Below, one piece after another: positions 1 through 7,450 of a DNA stretch of 20,334 bases (positions are counted from its first letter, which is position 1; every line of letters starts with the position of its first letter). Where the stretch lies: the NCBI GenBank assembly GCA_047629355.1, contig JBLHWU010000118.1, positions 1 through 20,334 of the forward strand. The letters are read 5' to 3'. The notes beneath the pieces are model-generated. The model ran no database searches and had not been told where the DNA came from. It saw only the letters and a list, made by a program, of their open reading frames with translations. The DNA is from CAYUNA01 sp047629355 (lineage in GTDB: Bacteria > Bacteroidota > Bacteroidia > Chitinophagales > Saprospiraceae). A program made the translations under genes and the position numbers.

Positions 1-81
1 ATGTACCTCTGCCGCTTGACTTAACAAATCAGCTGCAAATAGATTCGCTGAACCGCCACCGATGAGGATGATTTTTTTCAT
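1..81 (-). CDS. FAD-dependent oxidoreductase, N-terminal fragment (runs off left edge)
   Basis: Reading leftward from an ATG at 81-79, 27 codons stay open to the window edge and give MKKIILIGGGSANLFAADLL followed by SQAAEVH. A hydrophobic beta strand, then a glycine-rich GGGSAN turn, then an alanine-rich helix is the Rossmann dinucleotide-binding start of flavoproteins (GxGxx[GN] type). Family knowledge suggests an NAD(P)/FAD-dependent oxidoreductase of the HI0933/BaiN-like or TIGR03862 kind, but only the cofactor-binding turn is visible, so substrate and pathway cannot be given. The following gene starts at 190 on the other strand, so the two are divergent with about 108 bp between starts. 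Confidence 0.7.
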   Translation of the reverse strand, partial: MKKIILIGGGSANLFAADLLSQAAEVH

Positions 82-157
82 GAAAATTTTATTAAAATAA
101 GAGAAAATAAAATATTTAATTCGCTGATTTGGCTACATTTTGCTTGGTTAATAGGCT

Positions 158-165
158 TAGTTTTG
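158..165 (+). promoter_or_regulatory. Candidate Bacteroidota -7 promoter element (TAGTTTTG)
   Basis: TAGTTTTG is an exact match to the Bacteroidota -7 consensus TANNTTTG. It lies 24 bp before the ATG at 190. A TTTTG at 138-142 could be the -33 element, but the 15-bp spacer is shorter than the usual 17-20 bp. The A+T-rich setting makes chance matches possible. Confidence 0.4.
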
Positions 166-189
166 CCTTCTTTTAAATAAAAACTAATT

Positions 190-339
190 ATGAAAAATAT
201 CGCTATTTTAAACTTAATTGCTGCCCTTTTATTATGCTTTTCTGTTGAAAATTACGCTGCAAATTCGGTGAACAATACTACTGCTCTTGACATTAAAAAA
301 CAAAAGATTAAAAAAGGAGAAAGGCAGAAAAAACAGTAA
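190..339 (+). CDS. Signal-peptide half of a probably frameshifted small membrane protein
   Basis: A 49-residue reading frame, MKNIAILNLIAALLLCFSVE onward, begins with a clear signal-peptide-like hydrophobic stretch (residues 4-18, likely cleavage after ENYAA) and ends in a lysine-rich tail (KKQKIKKGERQKKQ). The frame closes at TAA 337-339. The -1 frame is open from 312 and runs straight into the lysine-rich, membrane-spanning 369-587 frame. Joined at the A6 tract (310-315) the two make a common Bacteroidota layout: signal peptide, Lys/Arg-rich segment, hydrophobic tail. Either the gene is frameshifted, one A is missing from the assembly, or slippage joins the frames. No function is known to me. 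Confidence 0.55.
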   Translation: MKNIAILNLIAALLLCFSVENYAANSVNNTTALDIKKQKIKKGERQKKQ

Positions 340-368
340 AATCGTGGTTCAAAAGTGCTAGAAAAGCG

Positions 369-587
369 TTGAAATCCCACTTCAAAAAGAAGAAAAAAAC
401 GCGAAAGAACAAAGTCGGTCGATTCTTACTTTTCTTAGGATTAACAGCTCTTGTACTATTTCTAGTGATAGTATTTGGTTTGATTTTACCTTGTAGTATC
501 GGCTTGGCTTGTAAATTGGGATTTTGGCATATCGCAGGGATAATTGCTACGATTGCTGCTTATTTATTTTTTATTCAAAGAATATAA
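369..587 (+). CDS. Lys-rich membrane half of the frameshifted small protein
   Basis: This frame gives 72 residues from a TTG at 369, but it is open back to 312 and that upstream part (KRRKAEKTVKSWFKSARKA) is also basic, so the TTG is probably not a true start. Residues 1-16 are almost all Lys/Arg. Two hydrophobic helices follow, roughly residues 18-40 (LLFLGLTALVLFLVIVFGLI) and 50-68, around a short PCSIGLACKLG loop. This resembles the C-terminal membrane part of small Bacteroidota proteins that carry a signal peptide and a basic linker. The segment is best read as the second half of the gene starting at 190. It ends 89 bp before the convergent NYN gene, with a strong hairpin between them. 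Confidence 0.55.
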   Translation: MKSHFKKKKKTRKNKVGRFLLFLGLTALVLFLVIVFGLILPCSIGLACKLGFWHIAGIIATIAAYLFFIQRI

Positions 588-600
588 ATTATTGATGACT

Positions 601-642
601 GAAAATATAGGAGTTACTTTCAAAAGTAACTCCTATATTTTC
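601..642. terminator. Perfect 20-bp-stem hairpin between convergent genes
   Basis: The arms gaaaatataggagttacttt (601-620) and 623-642 are exact reverse complements with a 2-nt centre (or 19 bp with a 4-nt loop). The hairpin sits between the stop at 587 (+) and the stop at 677 (-), where a bidirectional terminator is expected. It is A+T-rich and lacks a proper T-run outside the stem on either side, so its terminator role is inferred from position. Confidence 0.6.
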
Positions 643-676
643 AGGAGAGATATTTAGTACTTTAAATACTCAACCT

Positions 677-1876
677 CTAACTCTGATTGTCAATAAACTT
701 AATCCCTCCTCGAATCCGTTGCAACAATTGCTCAATTAGTTTCCCGCTTTTCTGGTATTTATCCATACTTTTCAAGCGTACCAAAACACCTTCGAGACTA
801 TCTAATTCTCGTTTCAAAAAGCCAACTTTTCGTTTCCCTGTCAAGCTGGAAATCCGAGCATCCAAACCAAATGTTCTTGTCATTTGCTCGGTATTGTCTT
901 GTAGCAAAATCAACTCTTCGCGTTCAAATTTAATGAAGGCTTTAACATTTTTATTATCCGTTTGCTGCGTTGGCTTAGGATTTATTTGAGGTGCTTCTCG
1001 TTGAGGCTTTTCGCGGGAAGGCTTATTTCTTTGCGTTGGTTTCTCAGCGGATTTTTTAGGTTTTAACTTTTCTTTCTTTACTGGTGGCTTATTTTTTGCT
1101 TTAGAAAGGCGCTGTGTTGGTGCAGGCTTTTCTTTAGCTTTATTGCGCACATAAATCAATTTGAATCGTCCTCGTTGCGTATCTCGTTGCTCAATTTCAA
1201 ACTGCCCAATGGCATTAATCATCGGCGTCAATTTCTGAAAGCCATAATTCCGAGCGTCAAAATTCGGTTGCTTCTTCTGCAACAAACTTCCTACTTCTCC
1301 CAAGAATGCCCATCCGTCATTATCCGCCAAATCTTCAATTGTCGCAGCGATTAATTCAACTACTTTTGGCGTTACTTTTTCGAGTTGATTATCGACTTCT
1401 TCTTCGTCTTTGGTATCTGCTTTCTTCGATTCCGCCTTCTGCTTTTTCAAAATTTCAATATATATAAAACGGTCACAGGCCACGATAAACGGGTTCGGCG
1501 TTTTCTTCTCTCCTATACCAAAAACCGTCATGCCCGCTTCCCGCAGTCTCGTCGCCAAGCGCGTAAAATCACTATCACTTGACACCAAACAAAAGCCATC
1601 GACTTTATCAGAATACAAAATATCCATTGCGTCAATAATCATCGCCGAATCTGTCGCGTTTTTTCCTGTCGTGTAGCCATATTGTTGAATAGGCGTAATG
1701 GCATTTTCGAGCAACACATTTTTCCATTTGGATAAATGTGGCTTCGTCCAATCGCCATAAATTCGCTTGATGGTTGGATTACCGTATTTCGCAATTTCCT
1801 CCATCATCTCCTTAATATAGCGAGAAGGTATGTTGTCACCGTCGATGAGGACGGCAAGTTTTAATTCTTTTTCCAT
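677..1876 (-). CDS. NYN-domain ribonuclease-like protein with OST-HTH/LOTUS domain
   Basis: Residues 1-145 form an NYN (LabA/DUF88-type, PIN-like fold) domain. Acidic metal-binding residues are visible in LIDGDN (D12, D14), ATDSAMIIDAMD (D76, D82) and SSDSDF (D101, D103). These fit a metal-dependent RNase, although many family members have no defined substrate. Residues about 168-245 (VTPKVVELIAATIEDL to GRFKLIYVRN) match an OST-HTH/LOTUS winged-helix domain, which in other proteins binds RNA, notably G-rich or structured RNA. A Lys/Pro-rich disordered linker (245-312) leads to a C-terminal helical segment (313-399) I cannot name. The product is expected to be cytoplasmic, with no signal peptide. 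The start at ATG 1876 places the conserved LAVLIDGDN strand six residues in. It is a single-gene unit with a TANNTTTG element about 50 bp upstream. Confidence 0.88.
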   Translation of the reverse strand: MEKELKLAVLIDGDNIPSRYIKEMMEEIAKYGNPTIKRIYGDWTKPHLSKWKNVLLENAITPIQQYGYTTGKNATDSAMIIDAMDILYSDKVDGFCLVSSDSDFTRLATRLREAGMTVFGIGEKKTPNPFIVACDRFIYIEILKKQKAESKKADTKDEEEVDNQLEKVTPKVVELIAATIEDLADNDGWAFLGEVGSLLQKKQPNFDARNYGFQKLTPMINAIGQFEIEQRDTQRGRFKLIYVRNKAKEKPAPTQRLSKAKNKPPVKKEKLKPKKSAEKPTQRNKPSREKPQREAPQINPKPTQQTDNKNVKAFIKFEREELILLQDNTEQMTRTFGLDARISSLTGKRKVGFLKRELDSLEGVLVRLKSMDKYQKSGKLIEQLLQRIRGGIKFIDNQS

Positions 1877-1925
1877 CAGGAAGTAGTATTTTTTTGTAAT
1901 TGGTTTTACATAGAAATTAAAGGCT

Positions 1926-1933
1926 CAAAGTTA
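1926..1933 (-). promoter_or_regulatory. Candidate -7 element (TAACTTTG) of the NYN gene
   Basis: Read on the minus strand the site is TAACTTTG, an exact TANNTTTG match. It lies about 50 bp before the NYN start and predicts a 5' leader of roughly 40-45 nt. No good TTG at -33 is visible, so this rests on the -7 element and position alone. Confidence 0.45.
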
Positions 1934-1957
1934 CCATTTTTTTTTTGGATGTTGATT

Positions 1958-2160
1958 AGACTTGTTACCCTTTAAAAATACTCGTCTGAAAATATCTTTT
2001 TCCGCTATTTTTCTTTAAAAAATCATTCAATAAGTAGGTGATCTTAAATAATCGACACTTTTAGGTCACCTATTTAGAGGGACTATTCAATGATTTTTTA
2101 AAGGAAAACTAGCAAAAAAACCTAAATTTCGTACACTCTATTTTAAAGGGTAACAAGTCT
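1958..2160. repeat. Nested inverted repeat (family 1 copy A inside unique arms)
   Basis: The outer arms agacttgttaccctttaaaa (1958-1977) and 2141-2160 are perfect 20-bp reverse complements. Inside them lies a second, imperfect pair: 2004-2032 (gctatttttctttaaaaaat...) with 2084-2113. Inside that is a third pair, taagtaggtga (2031-2041) with tcacctattta (2066-2076). The middle pair is family 1 and is shared with 7325-7412 and 7487-7576. The block fills almost the whole 374-bp gap between the divergent NYN gene and the M20D gene. No ORF or transposase is present. Confidence 0.8.
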
Positions 2161-2250
2161 ATTTTTTAAAAAAAAGTTGTATCATCGCTATTTCAAATAT
2201 TACTCTAATGCGCCGAATTTACTCAAATCATTAATTCAAATCATTAAAAC

Positions 2251-3549
2251 ATGTACCGAAAATTTAGTTTTTTAGCGTTTATCTGCTGCTGTTTTGCGGC
2301 TCCAATATTTGCGCAAAGCACCATCAATATCGACGACCTTGCCGCTCAAGTCGAAGAAAAAGTGATCGCATGGCGACGCGACTTTCACGAAAATCCGGAA
2401 CTCTCGAACCGTGAATTTGAAACAGCGAAAAAAGTAGCTGCACACCTGCGTTCCTTGGGTATTGAAGTCACTGAAAATGTTGCAAAAACAGGTGTAAAAG
2501 GTGTTTTAAGAGGTGGGGAGCCTGGCCCAACCGTGACATTACGTGCCGATATGGATGCATTGCCCGTAACCGAACGCGTTGATATTCCTTTCGCTTCGAA
2601 AGTCAAAACGACCTATTTGGGCAGCGAATCAGGCGTAATGCACGCTTGTGGACATGATACGCACACGGCAATGTTGATGGGAACAGCCGAAGTTTTATCC
2701 AAAATAAAAGACGACTTGCAAGGGACGATTGTTTTTATTTTTTAACCTGCGGAAGAAGGTGTGCCTCCGGGCGAAGAAGGTGGTGCAGAATTGATGATTA
2801 AAGAAGGAATTTTGAATAATCCGCAAGTAGATGTAGCTTTTGGATTGCACATTAGCTCTAATTTGGAAGTTGGTAAAATCCGTTACAAAGCAGGGGGCGC
2901 AATGGCTGCAGCTGACCGTTTTGTGATTAAAGTGAATGGCAAACAAGCGCATGGCTCGCGTCCGTGGAGTGGCGTTGACCCGATTACGGTGGCGGCGCAA
3001 ATTATCATGGGCTTCCAAACAATTATCAGTCGACAAACGGAATTGACGAATGAGGCTGCGGTAATTTCTGTTGGAAAAATCAGCGGCGGTGTGCGCAATA
3101 ACATCATTCCTGAATCTTGTGAATTGGTCGGCACGATTCGTACCCTTGACCCAGATATGCAGATAATTATCCACGAAAAGATACGCAGAACAGCAACTTT
3201 GATTGCAGAAGCTGGCGGCGCAACAGCAGATGTCGATATTCAAATCGGCTACCCTGTGACCTTCAATAGTTTGGAATTGACGCACGAAATGTTACCGTCT
3301 ATGTTTGAAACTGCGGGTGAAGATAACGTGATTGTTTCCAAAGCAATTACGGGTGCGGAGGATTTTTCTTTTTATGCGCAAGAAGTTCCTGGCTTGTTTT
3401 TCTTTCTTGGTGGCATGCCTAAAGGAATGGATGCTTTTGATGCTTCGGGACACCATACGCCTGATTTTTATGTGGACGAAAGTGGCTTTGGTTTGGGTGT
3501 GCGGACGATGTGTAATTTGGCTTTGGATTATATGGCGGCGCATCAGTAA
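2251..3549 (+). pseudogene. Secreted M20D amidohydrolase, interrupted by an in-frame TAA
   Basis: A single continuous frame of 432 codons encodes an M20D family zinc/manganese amidohydrolase (N-acyl amino acid hydrolase / hippurate hydrolase / IAA-amide hydrolase type). It has a signal peptide (MYRKFSFLAFICCCFAAPIFAQ). Metal-site motifs are intact: RADMDALPV, HACGHD (H131, C133, H135), PAEEG (E168, E169), GLHI (H200) and GHHTPDF (H401/H402). The dimerisation domain starts around NGKQAHGSRPW. Codon 165 (2743-2745) is TAA where the family has Gln in FQPAEE, so a single C-to-T change explains it. The frame then continues unbroken to TAA 3547-3549. A GTG at 2761 could start the rear half, but that half would lack the front metal ligands. 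It is either a very young pseudogene, a read-through gene, or a sequence error. Exact substrate is unknown. Confidence 0.85.
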
Positions 3550-3556
3550 GGTGTTT

Positions 3557-3666
3557 AGACGCGTTCACCCACAGTTCCTAAAGGGGAGCAGATTCGAGAT
3601 TAATCATTGAAATTCCTTCATTTGCTTGAATTAGCTCCCCTTTAGGAGCTGGGGGTGAACACGTCT
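3557..3666. terminator. Long imperfect hairpin (33-nt arms) after the M20D gene
   Basis: The arms 3557-3589 (agacgcgttcaccca...) and 3634-3666 pair at 30 of 33 positions, with a 44-nt interior. The stem begins 8 bp after the amidohydrolase stop and contains the GC-rich block cctaaaggggagc. A terminator or mRNA 3'-end role is inferred. There is no U-tract directly after the stem. Confidence 0.6.
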
Positions 3667-3755
3667 CATTTTAAGGACAGCATTTTGTCATTTTCCTTTT
3701 TTTACTCAAAAAATAAAGAAATACTCGCTTAATTTGCACCTTAAAATTAAAAACA

Positions 3756-6032
3756 ATGAAATATTTATTTGGACTGTGTTTGATGTTTTTTGGAACGGTT
3801 GGAATGCAGGGGCAGATGGTTTTTAAAGGAATTATCACAGATAAAGAAGGAGAGGTTTTAATAGGAGTCAACGTTGTGATAGTTGGGACAAAATTGGGAA
3901 CGAATTCCAATGTTAATGGAGAGTTTGAATTAGAATCTACAGAAAATACTGATTCTTTGTTCGTAGAATTTAGTTATATAGGATATGAAAAGGTTCTTTT
4001 TAATTTAAAATCTGATAATTTGAATACGGTAATAATGCCTCTTGGTTTAAATATCATTGAATGTTATTTTGGTCCTGTTATTACTGCAAAACGCATCTTC
4101 TGGAAAGACAATACCCCAACCGCCACTGACATCTCCCTCCCTCAATTGCAACTCGATAACCAATCCATCATCACTCCGGTCCTCAATCGTGTCCCCGGCA
4201 TATTCATGCACTCAGGGGCACTTAATACCAACCGAATTACGATACGGGGCATCGGCAATCGTTCACCATTTGCAACAACGAAAATCAAAGCATATCTGGA
4301 TGAAATTCCTTTAACGACGGGTGCAGGCGAGACGACGATTGAAGATATTGATATGAGTTTGATTGAAAATGTACATGTTGTAAAAGGCCCAACCGCGAGT
4401 ATTTATGGCGCAGGATTGGGTGGCATGATTGGCTTGGGAACAGGCGATATCTTGAATCGCAATAACTATGTAGCGACGGAAATGATGCTCGGTTCTTATG
4501 GGTTGCGCCGCAATAATGTACAAGTTAAATTGGGAAAAGCTGCTAAATATAGCCTACAATTAGGCTTCAATGACACCCACAACGATGGCTATCGCGATAA
4601 TAATGAATATGATAGAACAGGACTTACTGGTATCTTTTCTGTTGCGCCAACTGCGAATAGTCGCTTGACGGCATTGGTGAATCATGTGAATTTAAAAGCC
4701 TTCATTCCAAGTAGTTTGAATCAGGAAGACTTTGATAATGAACCGACGAAGGCGGCGTTTACTTGGGGGAAAGTGAAGGGGTTTGAAGATTATGATAAAA
4801 CGTTGGTTGGGCTGTCGTATCAATGGGGCTTGTTTGAAAACAAAATACAGAATACGACGAGTTTATTTTCCAATTCACGAGACAGCTACGAGTCGCGCCC
4901 GTTTAATATTTTACAAGAAAAATCGCTGGCTTTGGGTGGTCGAACAATGTTTTCGACTTCGATGATTGAACAATTAAATTTGAAAGTCGGTGGTGAATTT
5001 TTTCATGAAAATTACGATTGGCAAACGTATGAAACGAATGATGGCACAATCGGTGAATTATTGAGTAACAACCGTGAAATTCGTAGCTATTACAACATCT
5101 TTGCACAAGCCAATTGGATTGTTTTTGACAATACCAAAGTTGTCGCAGGGATTAATTTAAACGATACCAATTACGATTTGACTGACCGTTTTTTAACGGA
5201 TGGTGACGACCAAAGTGGGGATTATTCCTTTGATTTTATTGCCTCGCCGTCGCTAATGATTGAGCAACGAATTGCGGGGGTTTCGAATACTAATTTAATC
5301 GTTTTTGGCTTAGTTAGTCATGGTTTTTCGCCACCGACACTGGAAGAAACCTTAACTCCTGATGGTCAAATCAACCCGGATATTCAACCCGAAAAAGGTT
5401 GGAATTTTGAAATAGGCGCCAAGGGGAATTGGAAAAATTTGACCTACAACATCTCTGCGTATTCCATGCAAATCGATGATTTATTGGTCGCTCGCCGCAC
5501 CGACTTTGACCAATTTGTGGGCATCAATGCTGGAAAAACACAGCACAATGGCTTGGAAGTGGCCTTGGAACATCAATTTCAGCGCGATGCGACTGATTTT
5601 ACGACCTTCGTTAATTACACTTTTTCGGACTATACTTTTAAAGAATTTATTGACGGTGAAGACGATTATTCGGAGAATGAATTGACGGGCACCGCACCGC
5701 ATTTGCTAACAGCAGGGCTGCGCGTGAAAAACGATTTGGGCATTTATGGAAATATCAATTATCAATACACGGACGCGATGCCGATGCGGGATGATAATTC
5801 GATTTATTCGGAAAGTTATCAGTTGTTGAATGCAAAAATTGGCTTTGAAAAAACTATTTGGGAGGATTGTAGTTTTGATATATATGCGGGAGTCAACAAC
5901 ATTTTCGATGCACAGTATGCGTCGATGATTTTGATAAATGCGGGGAGTTTTGGTGGCAATGCACCGAGGTATTATTATCCGGGATTGCCGAGGAACTTTT
6001 ATGGAGGAGTGCGGTTGAAATATACTTTTTGA
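3756..6032 (+). CDS. TonB-dependent outer-membrane receptor
   Basis: The 758-residue protein has the full receptor layout. It starts with a signal peptide (MKYLFGLCLMFFGTVGMQG). A CarboxypepD_reg-like beta domain follows at about 22-100 (FKGIITDKEGEVLIGVNVVI...GTNSNVNGEFEL). The plug is at about 115-235 (ITPVLNRVPGIFMHSGALNT, RITIRGIGNRS, VVKGPTASIYGAGLGG), and a beta-barrel runs to the C-terminal KYTF, whose final Phe is typical for barrel assembly. Motifs such as GVNNIFDAQY and PEKGWNFEIGAKG are typical of FecA/IutA-like siderophore receptors, but the ligand cannot be read and no SusD partner is adjacent. It is expected to import a ligand powered by TonB-ExbBD, which are not in this window. 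Codons around 4090-4290 (plug start) are markedly C-rich compared with both sides. Confidence 0.92.
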   Translation: MKYLFGLCLMFFGTVGMQGQMVFKGIITDKEGEVLIGVNVVIVGTKLGTNSNVNGEFELESTENTDSLFVEFSYIGYEKVLFNLKSDNLNTVIMPLGLNIIECYFGPVITAKRIFWKDNTPTATDISLPQLQLDNQSIITPVLNRVPGIFMHSGALNTNRITIRGIGNRSPFATTKIKAYLDEIPLTTGAGETTIEDIDMSLIENVHVVKGPTASIYGAGLGGMIGLGTGDILNRNNYVATEMMLGSYGLRRNNVQVKLGKAAKYSLQLGFNDTHNDGYRDNNEYDRTGLTGIFSVAPTANSRLTALVNHVNLKAFIPSSLNQEDFDNEPTKAAFTWGKVKGFEDYDKTLVGLSYQWGLFENKIQNTTSLFSNSRDSYESRPFNILQEKSLALGGRTMFSTSMIEQLNLKVGGEFFHENYDWQTYETNDGTIGELLSNNREIRSYYNIFAQANWIVFDNTKVVAGINLNDTNYDLTDRFLTDGDDQSGDYSFDFIASPSLMIEQRIAGVSNTNLIVFGLVSHGFSPPTLEETLTPDGQINPDIQPEKGWNFEIGAKGNWKNLTYNISAYSMQIDDLLVARRTDFDQFVGINAGKTQHNGLEVALEHQFQRDATDFTTFVNYTFSDYTFKEFIDGEDDYSENELTGTAPHLLTAGLRVKNDLGIYGNINYQYTDAMPMRDDNSIYSESYQLLNAKIGFEKTIWEDCSFDIYAGVNNIFDAQYASMILINAGSFGGNAPRYYYPGLPRNFYGGVRLKYTF

Positions 6033-6049
6033 GGATGGAAAATTAGTTA

Positions 6050-6250
6050 GGAAAGTTACACAAATTGAACGGATTAGAAGGAATTTCTACCAGTAGATTT
6101 GATGCGTTTTTTCTGATCTGCTTTTTTGTTTTCGGGTTGGAAACCCGAAGGACAGGCTTCTGGGGGTTAAAAATCCGAGTTACTTGATTTTTTTTAAGGC
6201 ATCAGGTCTGTTTAAAATCCGTCTCATTCGTTCAATCCGTGTAACTATCC
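6050..6250. repeat. Nested imperfect palindrome between receptor and acyltransferase-fold gene
   Basis: The outer arms 6050-6081 (ggaaagttacacaaattgaa...) and 6219-6250 are complementary at 26 of 32 positions. The centre holds a small hairpin, cgggttggaaacccg (6133-6147). The gap is 269 bp and holds nothing else that I can see. The central ggttggaaaccc and the ccgagtta just after it resemble parts of the palindrome at 7183-7296. Confidence 0.6.
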
Positions 6251-6301
6251 TTCCAGCATAGCAACTCCGTATAACAAACAACAAACGAATTCTAAATTTT
6301 T

Positions 6302-7183
6302 ATGGAAATAAAATACATCAAGCACGAGGACATCGATAAAACGAAATGGAATTCCTGCGTTCACTACGCGAGGAACGGAAATGTCTTCGGTTACAAGTGG
6401 TTTTTAGACAATACAGCACAAGAATGGGATGGTTTAGTTGAAGGCGATTATGAATCGGTAATGCCCTTGCCGTTTACGTATAATTGGTTGAAAAACAAGC
6501 AAGTACGTCAACCAGCGCTATTGCGTGAATTGGGTATTTATTCTATCAATGCTTTATCACCAAAGCGAATTGAAGCATTTTTTAACAATATTCCAGCTGA
6601 GTTTAAATCCGTTCAAATGCGGCTGAATGAGCAGGTGAAATTTCCAGCCAATCATGGTTTTAAAATTGAAAAACTAGAAAATCACCAGTTGTTTTTAGCA
6701 CAGCCGTATGAGGAATTAGCGGATAAATTTAACCGTGATTTATTATTAAAATTGGAGGAAGCGGAGAAAATTAGACTGCTGCCTTCCAATCAATTGAAGC
6801 CCGAATCTATCGCTGAATTTTATAAAAAATATGCCCCAAAAACGAAAGAAACCGAAGAGCATTTTCACGCCTTGCAACGAATTATGTGGAATGCCATGCA
6901 CCGGGGATGGGGTAGTGCATCGGGTGTTTTAGATGAAAACCGAGAGTTATGTGCCGTCAATTTCTTTATTTACAGTCATGGAAAAGTGTTGAGTTTGTGT
7001 GCTGCGGAATCACCGATTGGAAAGGCAAAAAATGCACTGGCGTTTTCGTTTAATATGTTGTTAAGGAGTCATGCGGGACGTCCGTCGATTCTAGATTTTA
7101 ATGGACAAAACGGAGAATTGGCAGCTGCATTGGGCGCGCAGAAGAATCATTATTTTGAAATTGAAAAGAAGGGTTGGTTTTAG
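6302..7183 (+). CDS. FemAB/GNAT-fold hypothetical protein
   Basis: The 293-residue soluble protein has no signal peptide. Its start (MEIKYIKHEDIDKTKWNSCV), a DGLVEGDYESVMPLP segment near residues 45-60, the QPALLRELGIYS segment near 71-82, and the late LDFNGQNGELAAALGAQKN block resemble a Bacteroidota protein family with a FemAB-like tandem GNAT (acyl-CoA-type) fold. FemAB enzymes add amino acids to peptidoglycan cross-bridges using aminoacyl-tRNA. Most Bacteroidota members of this branch have no assigned substrate, so enzymatic function is only inferred from fold resemblance. The gene stands alone between two palindrome-rich gaps. The start is the first ATG in frame; there is no clear ribosome-binding site. 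Confidence 0.65.
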   Translation: MEIKYIKHEDIDKTKWNSCVHYARNGNVFGYKWFLDNTAQEWDGLVEGDYESVMPLPFTYNWLKNKQVRQPALLRELGIYSINALSPKRIEAFFNNIPAEFKSVQMRLNEQVKFPANHGFKIEKLENHQLFLAQPYEELADKFNRDLLLKLEEAEKIRLLPSNQLKPESIAEFYKKYAPKTKETEEHFHALQRIMWNAMHRGWGSASGVLDENRELCAVNFFIYSHGKVLSLCAAESPIGKAKNALAFSFNMLLRSHAGRPSILDFNGQNGELAAALGAQKNHYFEIEKKGWF

Positions 7184-7296
7184 GTAACTCAGATTTTCAA
7201 TCCGATATTAAGTAACTGGTAGTAATTAGTTGATTCCCTACTAAAGTTAAAGAACATTTTAGAGACTTATCGGATTGGAAATCCGAGTTAATTACC
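7183..7296. repeat. Imperfect palindrome directly after the FemAB-like gene
   Basis: The left arm 7183-7207 (ggtaactcagattttcaatccgata) pairs with 7268-7296 apart from a 4-nt insertion and three substitutions. It starts at the last base of the stop codon of the preceding gene, so it may form the mRNA 3' end. The interior carries agtaactggtagtaatta, a variant of the agtaacgcgtagtaatta arm seen at 7452. Confidence 0.6.
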
Positions 7297-7303
7297 TGAA
7301 CAC

Positions 7304-7436
7304 AAATAATCGAACGTCTAAAAAGTATCTTTTTCAGTTATTTTCCTCTAAAAAATACTTCAATAAAGGGATTATCTAAGAATTTTTTAGAGAAAACTAA
7401 CAAAAAAATCTTACTTTTTTGATTGTTCGATTATTT
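7304..7436. repeat. Family 1 copy B inside unique 12-bp palindromic arms
   Basis: The outer arms aaataatcgaac (7304-7315) and gttcgattattt (7425-7436) match perfectly. The inside 7325-7412 is a family 1 element: left tatctttttcagttatttt, right arm ttttttagagaaaactaac, then aaaaaaatctt. The alignment with copies A and C is continuous over about 40 bp on the left arm. Confidence 0.75.
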
Positions 7437-7450
7437 ATGCCTAGGTACTT

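Noticed and set aside
310..316. Classic -1 ribosomal slippery heptamer at the small-protein frameshift
   Set aside because: In the zero frame the site is ATT AAA AAA G, which does not fit X XXY YYZ because the preceding base is T. Transcriptional slippage or a sequence error fits better.
687..989. Open frames on the opposite strand of the NYN, M20D, CHAT and S8 genes (for example 687-989, 2695-3285, 15005-15340)
   Set aside because: They lie fully inside well-supported genes, have no motif or signal of their own, and have compositions expected for antisense reading.
3756..6032. SusC-type receptor with SusD partner
   Set aside because: At 758 residues the receptor is shorter than typical SusC and no SusD-like lipoprotein gene follows.
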